From: Carnegiea gigantea
Taxonomy: Eukaryota; Streptophyta; Magnoliopsida; Caryophyllales; Cactaceae
Assembly: GCA_029747015.1 (NCBI GenBank)
Contig: JAKOGI010000447.1
Span: 62,001 to 126,000 of the forward strand
DNA: 64,000 nt
Reading direction: 5' to 3'
The notes under the pieces were generated by a model that was not told where the DNA came from, made no database searches, and saw only the letters and a list, made by a program, of their open reading frames with translations. This document shows, piece by piece, positions 34,311-45,260 of this stretch (within the stretch, counting starts at the first letter, position 1; each line of letters starts with the position of its first letter). Both the position numbers and the translations under genes were made by a program.

Positions 34311-36780
34311 AGTTAATTTTAAAGCCATTTTGTGCATTGATTGACTCAGTTGCCACTCATTCATTTACATCCATCGATATGCCATGCAACTGAGCCTTAA
34401 AAATAAGGAGACAAAAACCAGTTATAGAATCAAGTAACCCAATGACTCTAGAGTTGGCGTCCTATCTCTTATAAACATGTTCCACTTACTATTGGTTGAA
34501 TAGTATTATAGTATTCCCTAGAGTCTTGATTCAATTTGACTTGTCAGACTTTGATATCACTCTAGAAATGAGCTGGTTCTGCACTTATGGCGTCAAAATA
34601 GATTGTGAGCACCTTGTGGTTGTTTTAAGTGATGAACAAGGGGGAGAAACATGTTTTATGAGCAATGATAGGAAAAGCCTTGTCCTCTAAATTCTGCTCT
34701 GAAAGCAAGTGAGGTCTTATGGCAAGGATATATTGGGTATTAGTGTTATGTTATTAACACTCAACCACAGGAAGAACAAGCAGAAGATATCCCTGTAGTT
34801 TGTGAATTTAGAGATGTTTCCTAAAGGGTTATTACGACTGCCTCGCAAAGAGAAATTGATTTTGAGATCGAATTAATCCCTAGTGCCCCACTTTTCTCTA
34901 AAGCCCCATATTGTATGGCCCTAATAGATCTTAGAAAACTAAAGTTTCAATTAGATAAGCTATTACAGAAGGGATTTACCAGACCAACTGTGTCACCATG
35001 GTATGCCCTAGTTCTATTTATAAAGAAAAAGGATGGAACCTTGAGGTTATGTGTCGATTATAGAGAACTAAACAAGATCACCATCAAGAACAAATACCCA
35101 TTGCCCCAAATAGATGGTTCATTTGATCAACTATAAGGAGCAGGAGTCTTTTCCACGATTTACTTAAGATCAGGGTGTCGTCAACTTAAGATTTTTCCTG
35201 AAGGCATTTCCAAACCACATGTAGGACTAGGTTTAGTCACTATGAATTCATTGTGATGCCTTTTGGCCTAATTAATGCCCCCGCGGCCCTTATGGATCTT
35301 ATGAATAGAGTTTCAGGCCCTATTTAGACAATTTTATGGTGGTGTTTATAAAAGATATCTTGATATACTCTAAGCAAAGAGAAGAGCATACTGTTCATTT
35401 GAGCACAGCGTTGCAGACCTTGAGGAAACATCAATTACATAAAAAATACAAGAAGCATGAATTCTGGTTAGAGGAAGTGGTATTTTTGGGACATATGATT
35501 TCAAAGGAAGGAATTAAGGTTGATTTGCAAAACGTAAAAGCAGTTACAGAGTGTCCAAAGCCCACCAATGTTACTGAGATTAGAAACCTTTTGGGTTTAG
35601 CTAGGTATTATCGAGTTTAGAAAGGATTTTTTAAAGATAACATCTTCCCTGACCAATTTGTTGAAGGAAGCTGCAAAGTTAGCAAGAAGATAAAGTGATA
35701 GCTTATATCTCCTGACAGTTCAAGCCTTATGCGAGTAATCACCATACCTATGGCCTAGGGCTAGCAGTTGTGGTTTTTGCACTGAAAATTTAGAAACATT
35801 ACATGTATGGAGTACCTTGTGAGAACTATACTAACCATCAAAGCTTGAAGTACATTTTCAGTCATAAGAAGCTCAATATGAGACAATAGCGTTGACTAGA
35901 ATTGCTTAAAGTTTTCGACTTGCAGATCCAATATCACCTAAAAACGGCAAATAATATGGCAGATGCACTGACAAGGAAGACACCACATACCTTTAACACT
36001 GTAGTCATTACTACGTTGAACCTCTTGATAGGGCTTGAGAGCTTGGATGTTCAATTGGTGTCACATGGGCAAGCATCTAAAAGTATCAATGGATCTAACT
36101 CTTTTAAGTTGAGGCCTATAGTATCTCGGAACCTAGGACCAACATTTGTATTTGAAGAAAGCATGGAACTCCCAGCATCGATGTTCTGAAAACACCAGCA
36201 GAGAAATTTATATGAAACATTAGTGTAAAATGACGCAGAAATTGACAACGAAATCATCTTTTTTTGGGTTACGAAGAGTTTCTTCAACATTCAATGAGGT
36301 GACATACATCAAAAGACTCTTGAAAACAGACTATTGGATCCGACAGAAAACCTATGATGATAAAAGAAGGAGATCCCTGGAGTTCCAGGTAGAAGATAAA
36401 GTTTTTCAGAAAGTTTCACCAACTAAGGGTATAAGGAGGTTAAATTACGAGCTAAATTGAGGCCAAGATCTATTGGACCATAAAGTTTATTAAAAGATTG
36501 AATGCCATAGCTTGTTGACTAGATCTGCTTACATAATTCAGACACGTGTACAATGTGCTACTTACCTCACAACACAGGCAGTACATTCCAGATCCTGACC
36601 ACGCTCTCTTAACTAAACCCATTGCCGTCAATGAGGGTCTAGAGTTTGAAGAGCACCCAATCCAGATACTAGATCGTAAGATTAAGCAGCTATGCATCAA
36701 GCAGATACCTTTAATCAAAGTACATTGGGCAAATCATACCTCCTCAAAAGCCACTTCGGGGAACCAAGGATGAGATTGAA
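34311..36780 (+). pseudogene. Tek-A pol, most of integrase lost
   Basis: Protease: IDSVATHSF near 34350 (Gly of D-S-G is Val). Linker: IQFDLSDFDITLEMSW (34496-34690). [35 protein letters not shown] (34915-35136), then FIKDILIYSK near 35340, where the first Asp of the catalytic box is Lys. RNase H: only the C-terminal half (YGLGLAVVVFALKI, NHQSLKYIF, NMADALTRK). The integrase zinc finger and catalytic core are absent between about 36180 and 36310. The C-terminal part returns with RRSLEFQVEDKVFQKVSPTK and a degenerate chromodomain region FEEHPIQILDRKIKQL at 36640-36760. Confidence 0.83.
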
Positions 36781-36869
36781 GCCAAGTTCCCACATCTATT
36801 TAAGATAAACTTACATGTCTTGTCAAAGCTCATAAGTTTCGGGGACGAAACACTTTAAGAGGGGAAGGC

Positions 36870-39519
36870 TGTAATAGCCCAACCCTAAATCATGTTTATT
36901 TATATAATTAAGCATGTTATTAATTTTCTTGGATTTTTTTTATCGCATTTGATCATCCTGATTGGGAAAAATTCATTTGGGCCCTCACTTTACAATTCGA
37001 GTTTTTATTAACGTAAAGTTTTAGGAAAATTGATACTAGGCCTTGATAATTATGATTTAAGTGATCAAATTATTTTTCCGTAACGTCACAAAAATTTAAA
37101 TTTGAGGTACGTAGAAACTTGAAGCCCAAAAGCTTATGCGTTTGATTTAGCAAATTGTCATTATGTATATCTAATTGAAATTACAATAAAGCCCTTTTTT
37201 ATGCATAAATATCATCCAAACATTAGGATAGTATCAAAATTATTTTCCATCAAGATAAGTGTTAGCTTTCTTCTTAATCTCCTCCACCCATCCACCCCCT
37301 TCCTTAACCACTTTCATCTCTCTCCTTCAAGCTTGTAAATGTGGTAAAAACCTTAACCAAACTTTGTTTAATTCTTGGTTTTATGTTGGATTTGATTATG
37401 GATCATGCTATCTTGATATTAATAAGTGTTATTTTGATATTTTAATTATTGTCTAAACTTGAAAGTATGTAAGGGTTGAGGTTGTTAATGATTCTGCAAG
37501 CTTAAGTGTGAAGTAATGGATTTGGATTATTTTGTATTTGATTTTGTGATCTTTGGCATTAGTAATGGATATCATGATGTTCATGTTGAGTTTGGATGAG
37601 TTTAAATGCAAGAATAAGTTGGTCATAAGTTAGGGTTTTGATGATCAAGCATGGGTTGATTTATTTCTAACATCAAGTATATTATTTGTGTATAATTGGA
37701 TAAAAAAAATGAATCTTGGATGTGTTATTTAACTTGAAATCACTTGAGGTGATTTTATATAAAGGGGTGGATTATTAAAATTTCCCAATTGATTATAAAA
37801 GGTCATTTTGCTCTTTTGTGCAAATAAGTAAGCCTATGGATGGGTTTTGACTGATTTTCGAAATGGGAAGAATTAAAAATTTGATGTGGATGATTATGAA
37901 GTAAATTTGAGTAATATGGCATTGTAAGGTGATGAGAAGGAACAAGAGTTTGTTAAATGATTTTAAAGAGTGATTTAGAGGGGAATTATGGGAAGAAAAG
38001 GGGGAAAATAAGAACAGCAGGGCTGTGAACAAACCAGAAACAGGGGTCTCTTTGCAATTGAACTGGTACTGCTTGGCCTATCAAAAAATTATTATTTTAG
38101 GTGGGTAGATAGATCCATGACTTATCTTTCAAATGCCTTTTGTATCACTTCGTTCTGAGTAGTGCAGGAAAAGTTATGGCCGTTTTACTAAGACTATAGA
38201 GGATAGACCCGAGCTGTGCACAGTTGTGTTTTAGCTCAATTTTAGGGGTCATGTTGTGGTAATTGGATTTTACACCATGAATAAAATTGTTGCAGGACTT
38301 CCTAAGCTTTTCATATTGGGGATTAATAGCACAATCAGAGGTCAAGAGTGAAAGATATGGATTTTCTAAAGTAGACCCTCAAACAGTAATATGAGGGAAG
38401 AAAGAAATCGTGACATTTGGAAATATTATCAGGCGTTTCTACATAATTATAGATATTGCAAAGAAATTACAAAGTTTAGTGAGTTCGAGAACTTTAATTA
38501 TGTAGGGAAGCTCACATGGGTTAGAAAACTGAGTTACATGGGCATGAGAATGAAATTTAAAAAGTGGGGAGAGTAAGGAGCCAAGATCGGTGTCCATCAG
38601 GCAAACTAGGGTTATATGAGCTTTTATAAACCTCACAACACCCCTCTTGGCATTAAACCTTTTATTATTCAGTTCAAAAATATCAAAAATGCATGTTCCA
38701 TTTATATCCATTAAAGTCCTTTCATTATCACCTCAATTATTTCATTTTGGTCTATTTTGCTCCAATTTGTTTTACGTTGCATTTAATGACCCTAACTTAT
38801 TTATTTTCCAAAATCATTTTAGTATAACTTATCTTATGTTGAATTATTTGAATTGTGTATGCCCTTTTTATTAATCAATTTCTATAAAGTTATAAATTAT
38901 GGGAGTGAAAGTTGTTTGCTAATTACATGTAGCTATAACTACATTTCTTAAGCAGAAATGGGGCCTAGTCTACCGTTTCCCATTGTGCCTTAGTATTATC
39001 AAGTGAGACTGCATTTTAAAGAATCTTTAGAAATCAGCATGTATTCATCAAAATTATAATATTATGGTAATTATATCAATGAATTAGTTTAATCAGTAAT
39101 TTGTCACACAATTAGTGACCCCACCAGTTGTGAGTTATCGGGCATTGCCCTTCAGTTACCCGCGCGGCTTCAGGCTAGGTCCTCTGATCGGCTTGGTAGA
39201 TGTACATATATGCATAGGCCGTAATAGTATCAAGGGGTTTATTAGGAGATAATAACTAGCAATGCAGCTTTACATTCATCTCATTCACTGTTTTAACTTA
39301 AAATGAATTGCAATGCAGGGCCCCAACTAATTTATGCAGAGATCTTTTAACAATACATGAATGTATGTACTGAGGTTCACCTCACAGTTTGAAATGTTTT
39401 GTATAATTTTGTTTTAGGCAAATGCTTAGTGAATCACCCTCATGCTAGCAAACTAGTTGAAGAAAATAAGTTGAGCAGAGGAATCTAGATGGATCAACAG
39501 TGGCATAATGCATGCATAT
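36870..39519 (+). repeat. Tek-A 3' LTR, part 1
   Basis: Preceded by TTTCGGGGACGAAACAC and the polypurine tract AAGAGGGGAAGGC. Begins TGTAATAGCCCAACCC. A 44-bp deletion relative to the 5' LTR lies at 37120. It is cut at CATAT (39515-39519) by Tek-B. Confidence 0.9.
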
Positions 39520-39965
39520 TATAAAATCCTGGAAATTCGATTTAGAAATTTTTGCTCAGTTGGACCGACCTAGGCTCAAGTTAACCCAAGTCAGTGCCAA
39601 TTAATCCTCGTGAAATTCTTCTAATTAAGTTTCTTGATATATTTTTTTGAGAAGTATTAAAATTTTCAAAATTCCCCTTTCTGATTTTTTGCAAAACTCC
39701 TAATGTCATTGTTATTTTGTTACTGTTCTATTATGAATATTATTATCATTCTACTATTAATATTATCATTTTTATTATCATTAGTCCTTTAAAAAAAAAA
39801 AAACCCTAAACCCCTTTGATCTGCCGCGCACTTCTCTTATAAAAAAATAAATAAATATTTTGAAAGTGTTGTTCCCTCCTCACGTAGCCCCCCTTTTTTC
39901 TTTTTCTTTTTAACCTAAAACCCTAACCCCCTTCCCCCACTTCCCCCCCTCACGTCCTCTCTGTC

Positions 39966-39996
<31 letters not shown>

Positions 39997-42516
39997 ACCT
40001 TTACACTGTCGCCGACCATCGTCCGGCCGCCCTAGTGCTGCCACCCCACCTACCGTTCCTCTTGCTTTTGGTAAGAAGATCAAGATGATGCATGGGTTCA
40101 TACACCTCATGCATCCAAAAGAAATCACCACTTTTCTTTTCATCTCTTTTGTTCTCATTTTAATCTCTTCTATTCTTGTAAATTTTTATGACCATCGTAA
40201 ATGAAGATTTTGATATAACCTTTATTATTTTCTCAGCACTCTCGGCATTGAATTTGAACGAAGGAGTTTCCCTCGATGTAGATCCGGTTTCGATCAAAGG
40301 TACTAGTAACAACATTTTTAATGTTATTTTAGTATTTAATGGTGAAGGTGGGTTTTTTTGGCATGATTGGGTCTGGTTGAGGGTTTAAGCATGTCTAACG
40401 GGTACAGGTGTATTTTTTGAGTAACCCGAAATGAGCGAAAGCCATGCAAAAAGGGTCGAACAATCTGGGCAGAATTCACACTGTTTTTGACTCAAATTTA
40501 AAAATTCGGTATAATTATTTTGGTTGCTTAAAAATTATGAAATTGTTACAGTAGTTAGATTAAAAAGTGAAGATTACGTGGGTTTTTGAATTGGATGAAG
40601 TGGAGTTAAATTGAGAGAGTTGTGGCTAAAATACCGAGCCCTGTCAAAACTGGAAACTGCTGGCATAGGGTGCGGTTTTTGAATTTTTAGACTTAGTTGT
40701 GCTATGAATTTTGGAAGTTCTGAACATGAAAGTTTTAGTAGACCAAATTGTCCTTCTGGATTGGGTAAGAGTTTGTTAGAAGTCAAAAGAAAAAGTTATG
40801 AGGATGGGAAGTTAGGAGTAAAAAGCTGGGTAGAATCTGGGGAAGCAGAATCTGGACTGTTTCGCCCTCAAATTAGAAACATTCCCTAGGCTAGTACTGG
40901 TGGCCAAAAATTGTGAAATTTGCTGAGTAGGAACCTCTGGATGTGTCAAATAATGTAGTTTTAGAATTGGGTCATTTGGAGCAGCGTAGCCCGAGTTTTG
41001 ATAAAATTTGCCGGGACTGTCCTGGGGAAGATAGTCTTTGGCATTACCGGAAGCAACAAAAGTTTGACTGGGTTCGGGGCAAAACCGAGCCAAGCTCTAA
41101 ACATAGAAAAGACAGAGGACATTATAAGGCTTTCAGATTGACCTAGAACACTAGAATCGGATATCAGAGACCAGAGTTATAATTTTTTGAAAGTTGGACC
41201 CATAATTGGCCAGCCGAACCTTCACCCCGGATAGGGTTGGATGAATAAAAATCTAGAAAACCTCTTTTTAAATTTGGGGGATGCCCAGGGGTGCTCTACA
41301 CTAAATGTGGACTGACTATGGGCTGTTTGTGGGCCCAGGTGCGGAACAGTGAACCTTCATTAAAGTAACCGAGCCTGAAAATTGTACGGTACCCAGGTAA
41401 CAGTCATGCCCTAACCTTTCCCCTGTGTTACTGAAATCATGAAAGTTTTTAGAGTTCTTGTATTGATTCCTTGGCATTCCTTTCAAATGGGATGAACACT
41501 GATGTGAAATTTATGAATGGTTCCTTGATGGGAACTGAATGTTGTGTTTGTTCTGAAAGTTGGAAATCTCCATATTGTAAAAGTTGAAACTTACTGTTGT
41601 AAAAGTTGAAACTTACTGTGATTGTATTTGAAGTTCTGTTTCTGCATTCTGATTTCTGTTGGGAAAAATATTTAAATCTGAATGAAACTAAGTGTGTCAA
41701 GTTGGTATCCATTAACTGAAAGGAACTAAATAGGGTGAGTTAAATCGATTGGAACTGATTGAAGGCCATAGCCTTTCCCGAGTAATAGGTGCATGCATAT
41801 GAGCGGTCACGTGCTCAGCTGAGACGTGGGCTAGGTTATCAGTAACCACCCATGATGGTGGTAGGCCAGGAAAGTTAAGCGGTAATCGCCTGAGGAGCAG
41901 TAGGCCAGGAAGGAGTTGAGTGGCTGCACTATGTTAGAGCGCAGGCCATGAGACACACTGGGGTTGCTCACCCAAGACTTATTTGAAGCTGAACATTTTG
42001 AATGGAACTATGGAATTGTGATTCTGAAATTGATTTCTTTTTTAAAGGAAGATGGTGATAATGGGTTGTGTACCTTGAAAACGTGTTGTTGTTTCCCCCT
42101 TTCCCTAAAATGTTTTCAAAAATGAATTTGTACGTGTCTTTGACTGTTGGGGGTGAATGTTACTGAGTTTATCTCACCGTTATAAAATGTTTTGTTTTCA
42201 GATGATCTAGCTGTACTTGGGACTGGGGACAGGAGAGTAGAGCGAGGCTCGAATGGTGGTTGTGCTTAAAAAGGATTTTAGAAGTTGTAATAGAATCTAG
42301 TTGGTTTAATTATGATGTTCAAGTTTTGTGTTAAAATTCTTAGACACATGTATGGTGGGCTTTGATTCGTAAAGACTTTGTTTTAAATGTCAGTTATGAT
42401 ATCCAGCCTGGTATTTCCAAGAAGGGAATACGGCGGTAACACCCCGTTAGGAGTTCCTACTGTCATTCAGGTTAAATCAGTAGTAAATAAAGAATTAGAA
42501 CTCTGGGGGTGTTACA
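39520..42516 (+). repeat. Tek-B 5' LTR, 2,997 bp
   Basis: Begins TATAAAATCCTGGAAATTCG and ends GGGGGTGTTACA. Contains a CT microsatellite near 39957-39997 (longer than in the 3' LTR) and a duplicated 22-bp unit TGTAAAAGTTGAAACTTACT at 41577-41619 that is also present in the other LTR. Confidence 0.93.
39957..39997 (+). repeat. (CT)n microsatellite in the Tek-B 5' LTR
   Basis: A CT run of about 40 bp with interruptions. The 3' LTR has a shorter run near 49184-49208, so the tract changed length after insertion. Confidence 0.85.
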
Positions 42517-42519
42517 AAG

Positions 42520-42531
42520 TGGTATCAGAGC
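42520..42531 (+). promoter_or_regulatory. Tek-B primer-binding site
   Basis: TGGTATCAGAGC, a perfect initiator-Met complement, three bases after the LTR end. Confidence 0.92.
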
Positions 42532-42661
42532 CTAGGTTAACTGACCTGAAGGCTCGCCTAACGGATAAGGAGAATAATTTTAGTTAATAACCCTAAAACA
42601 GGAAGACATAAGGACTGCTCGAAGTGTGAGTGTGGGTTGGGAAGGGAATATACTTATATAT

Positions 42662-42689
42662 ATGCTACCTTTTTGTATTTATATGTATG

Positions 42690-42769
<80 letters not shown>

Positions 42770-43534
42770 TTGGGCCTACTAATGTCTAGGATGAATGCGG
42801 CCCGTCATTGTGGGTGTATGGGACGACCTTGTCGCCACCGGAGGTTGGAGAAGATTCCCGGGGCCAGTTTTGAGAGTCACTTGGAGCGAGTGGAGATTTT
42901 TCTTTATGGAAGACTAGCTGAGGTTCCTGATGATTGTTTGAGGTTCGACCACAACCAAGCCCTGTTCTTCCTTTTAACTCTTTGGGGAGACCCCTTGTGG
43001 CGTTATAGAGTCAATGAGCTTCACCCTGAGGAGAGAGCATTTATGGTTGCTGGGGATTGTTGTTTATGCAAGTGGCAGCCTATGAACTTCAACCTGAATG
43101 AGCTAGTGGACTACCTCATTGATATAGGTCCTTATGACGAACCCCCCACCCCTGACTCTGGGGACGCCAACCCGCCACCACCTGTAGAGGAGGATACTGA
43201 TGAGGAGGGAGACCCCATGGGAGAGAAAGACCCAGAGGAAGACCCCATGGAAGAGGAAGACTCCAAGGAAGATCCTGAGGAATACCCTAAGGAAGACCCT
43301 GAAGAAGACCCTGAGGGGGATTCTGAGGGCAGTGAGGGGCAACTTATGAGCAGTAAGGACTTAGGGGGAGATCAGAGAGATGAAGAAGGGAATCACCTTA
43401 TGCAGGATGAGCGCTCCAACCACTCGGAAGACTTAAGAGCAGATGAGGCTGGGATGACCCGCTGGGAGCGGGTAGATGTGGTCGGATGTGTAGAGGCACC
43501 TATCCACTGGATGCCCCCAGTCAGTAAAGGCTAG
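42662..43534 (+). CDS. Tek-B leader ORF upstream of gag (additional ORF, acidic tail)
   Basis: The frame stays open from 42626 to the TAG at 43532-43534. The ATG at 42662 precedes a TA microsatellite that is read as alternating Ile-Tyr; ATGs at 42782 and 42791 give a repeat-free protein of about 250 residues. I do not recognise the family. The N-terminal part has HLERVEIFLYGRLAEVPDD, ALFFLLTLWGDPLWRYRV and CKWQPMNFNLNELVDYLI. This spacing of aromatic, VPDD and W residues is faintly like a gag capsid, but that is speculation. A proline-rich link, PPTPDSGDANPPPP, leads to a strongly acidic tail of imperfect EEDP/KEDP repeats (about 43190-43330). It lies between the primer site and gag, where standard Tekay elements are not described as having a gene. 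It has no stop over 768 bp, while gag-pol of the same copy has at least eleven. Confidence 0.6.
42693..42767 (+). repeat. (TA)n microsatellite, about 37 units
   Basis: An uninterrupted alternating TA run inside the Tek-B leader, about 160 bp after the primer site. It happens to keep the downstream frame open. Confidence 0.95.
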
Positions 43535-43965
43535 AAGCATTAGGAAGTTGTTTTATTTCTTTTTAGGGAAACATTAATAGTAATTTTCTTCAAATTGTTA
43601 CTAGCCATTGTGGCTATTTGAGTTAAAAGTTGTGCTGTAATGAAAGGGGCTAATAGGAACCCTTGTGAAACTGAGAATTTATGCAATAAAAGTGTGCTTG
43701 GGTTATTTGAAAATACTTGTGCACCTTGTTGTGAAATATGTGAAACATGTGGATGATGTACCTGTGTGCCTATATGATATAATCTTCTGAGCTTGTGATG
43801 TAATAGATGTACCACCGGAATGTGGTGGTGCGTATTGTGAACGAATCTCTAAGAAAATTGTGGTAATATGCACTAGCATGCATTATGTTCCTGGAACCTA
43901 GTGAGTTATAGGATGTGAACTATTAGGGAAGGAACTGAACCCGAAATTTTTTTTTCTCGACCAGG

Positions 43966-45260
43966 ATGGCGGGAACCAACACCAACAACCATAATGAAGA
44001 GCCTCAGACGGGGCCCCACCCGGTGACGAGGGTTCCTACGACCCCGGACATACCTATGGCAGCCTTTAGGGAGCGACTGGAGGCCCTGCACCCCCAAAAT
44101 GGGAATGGGTCTCGTAGCCAGATCGATGAAACAAATCCACCCACGGGAGCCGAACTCACCAACTTGTTACTGCTAGAGATGCTGCAGAAGCAAGGGGAGC
44201 AACTGCGGCTCCAGAATGAACAAATCCATAGGTTAATGGAGGTTAAGGAGAAAAGAGCAGAAGAGGATAACTCACATTTGTTCAAGAGATTTGCAAGTCA
44301 TCACCCACCCGTTTACGATGGTACCCCTGACCCCAAAACCTTCGAAGACTGGATTAGGAGGATGGAGAAGTTGTTCGATGCACTCCCGTGCCCTGAGGAG
44401 TAGAAGGTAGGATTTGCGGTATTCTACCTAAAGGATAAAGCCGACCTTTGGTGGGCTACAGTACGGGAAAGGCAACACGAGCTTGGGTTTGGGTGGGGTA
44501 AGTTTAAGGAGATGATCAAGGACCATTTCTACCCCACCTCCCTCCAGAAGGCTAAGGAGAATGAATTCATGCAATTACAGTAGGGGAGTATGAGCGTTCT
44601 CGAGTACGCCTCCAAATTCATGGAGTTGTCACGTTTCGCCCTAGCCTTCGTAGCTGATGAGAGGCTGAAGATGAATAGGTTTGAGGCCGGACTCAACCCA
44701 ACTGTCAAAGAATGTATGTCGGTGCGGCAGTATGCCTCCTACGTTGATCTATACGACACTGCGATTAACGTAGAAAGAGCAATGAAGGAGCGCAATCATT
44801 ACTTCAATGAGCAGAGGGCTACCAAGAGGAAGGGAGATAATCGAGGAACCTTCCAGACGCAGGAGCAGAACCGTAGACCCGCTGGGGGACAGCACTCTGG
44901 CAGTTTCAATCGAGGGGGCCAATATCCCAACACATGACCCAAGGTAACCTGCAACGCTTGCGGGAAGCCAGGACATTTCACCAGGGATTGTCGAACAGTG
45001 AAGAGATGCTTTCGCTGTGGAAGCCATCAACACCAAGTGCAAGATTGCCCGCTTCCTCCACCGTCTCCCGGGCAAGGATAAGGACAGAGTCAGGGACAGA
45101 GGCAGAACCAAGGGTATGGGTAGCGGCCCCAATCCTCATACCAAAGTAAGGGAGGGCAGACGGCCTACTCCAATCAGCAGAGTCGGGCACCCCAGTCAGC
45201 TCGGTCCCAACCCTCCAACCAACCACCCCGGAACAACGGGGGCCGAGTGTACGTGATGCG
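43966..45260 (+). pseudogene. Tek-B gag
   Basis: ATG at 43966 (MAGTNTNNHNEEPQTG). The N-terminal half has a glutamine-rich helix LEMLQKQGEQLRLQNEQI, then the capsid core FASHHPPVYDGTPDPKTFED, WIRRMEKLFDALPCPEE, and beyond a TAG at 44401 KADLWWATVRE. After TAG 44581 comes VLEYASKFMELSRFA and FEAGLNPTVKE. After TGA 44935 come two CCHC knuckles, CNACGKPGHFTRDC and CFRCGSHQHQVQDC, both intact. Apart from these stops the protein has the usual gag layout and forms one frame down to the knuckles. Confidence 0.9.

Noticed and set aside
39795..39930. CCCTAAAC-like motifs resembling plant telomere repeats in the Tek-B LTR
   Set aside because: Only one or two units, in both LTRs, with no array; this is chance in C-rich LTR sequence.
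41577..41619. 22-bp direct repeat in the Tek-B LTR as a possible regulatory operator
   Set aside because: Present identically in both LTRs but with no further evidence of function; kept only as a note in the LTR entry.
43103..43342. 79-codon minus-strand frame rich in Val/Phe opposite the acidic ORF
   Set aside because: A shadow of the GAA/GAC-rich repeat on the other strand.
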